The position numbers were made by a program, and so were the translations under genes. From the NCBI GenBank assembly GCA_019113125.1, contig DXIA01000021.1, positions 1-5,067 of the forward strand: a DNA stretch of 5,067 nt, given 5' to 3'. Under the pieces are notes generated by a model. The model saw only the letters and a program-made list of their open reading frames with translations. It ran no database searches and was not told where the DNA came from. Source of the DNA: Candidatus Pygmaiobacter gallistercoris. GTDB taxonomy: Bacteria; Bacillota; Clostridia; Oscillospirales; Ruminococcaceae. Shown here piece after piece: positions 5,027 to 5,067 of the stretch (position 1 is the first letter of the stretch; each line of letters begins with the position of its first letter).

Positions 5027-5047
5027 CAACATCCGTTCCGGATGTTG
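5027..5047. repeat. Right small hairpin of the palindromic element
   Basis: CAACATCCG and CGGATGTTG form a perfect 9-bp stem with a TTC loop. It is the counterpart of the left hairpin at 4893-4911. The two differ at two paired positions, T-A versus A-T and C-G versus G-C, so pairing is kept in both while the sequence and loop changed. Confidence 0.65.
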
Positions 5048-5067
5048 AGGGCACCGTAAAAAGGTCG

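Larger units (their letters stand above)
4892..5047. repeat. 156-base three-hairpin palindromic element
   Basis: The left arm (4892-4965) and the reverse complement of the right arm (4971-5047) align along their whole length with about 57 of 74 bases identical and three single-base gaps, around a 5-base centre (ACCAA). The element begins CAAC and ends GTTG. It contains a long central hairpin (4914-5023) and a small hairpin at each end. Its size and design resemble ERIC-like or MITE-like intergenic repeats, but only one copy is in the window and no target-site duplication is visible, so mobility is not shown. It could also serve as a transcription terminator for the plus-strand gene. Confidence 0.75.

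Noticed and set aside
4862..5059. 65-codon plus-strand open frame across the palindromic element
   Set aside because: It spans the inverted repeat, is Pro/Arg-rich, and has no recognisable family; the symmetry explains the sequence better than coding does.

Overview
The window looks like a GC-rich member of the Clostridia, probably Oscillospiraceae/Ruminococcaceae-like. I infer this from the Firmicutes gene order ylxM-ffh-rpsP-khpA-rimM-trmD, purine-rich Shine-Dalgarno sites, sigma-A type promoters and high overall GC. The genus cannot be fixed from the sequence alone.

Positions 3793 down to 94 (minus strand) form one housekeeping operon joining protein targeting with ribosome assembly and tRNA modification. 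In transcription order it holds ylxM (SRP-associated HTH protein), ffh (SRP54 GTPase), rpsP (ribosomal protein S16), khpA (small KH-domain RNA-binding protein), rimM (16S rRNA processing factor) and trmD (tRNA m1G37 methyltransferase). The transcript starts from a near-consensus promoter (TTGACG, 17 bp, TATAAT) just upstream of ylxM. Copies of a GTAAAGC motif surround this promoter: a palindrome at the likely transcription start and a single copy upstream of the -35. Two gaps inside the operon carry RNA structure: a stem-loop between ffh and rpsP, and a long terminator-like hairpin plus a second hairpin between khpA and rimM. These could let S16 be made in larger amounts than its neighbours. 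rimM and trmD overlap by 11 bases. No terminator follows trmD, so rplS, the usual next gene, probably lies just beyond base 1.

Positions 3709-3940 form a divergent control region. On the plus strand a second promoter (TTGACA, 17 bp, TAGGAT), overlaid by an inverted repeat, drives a gene at 3941-4840. This gene encodes a divergent cysteine-synthase-like PLP enzyme that keeps the PLP lysine but has lost the substrate-binding TSGNTG loop.

Positions 4841-5067 carry no credible gene. Most of the stretch (4892-5047) is a 156-base imperfect palindrome: a long central hairpin flanked by two small hairpins that differ from each other by paired, compensating changes. This element and the GTAAAGC array at the ylxM promoter are the most interesting non-coding signals in the window.
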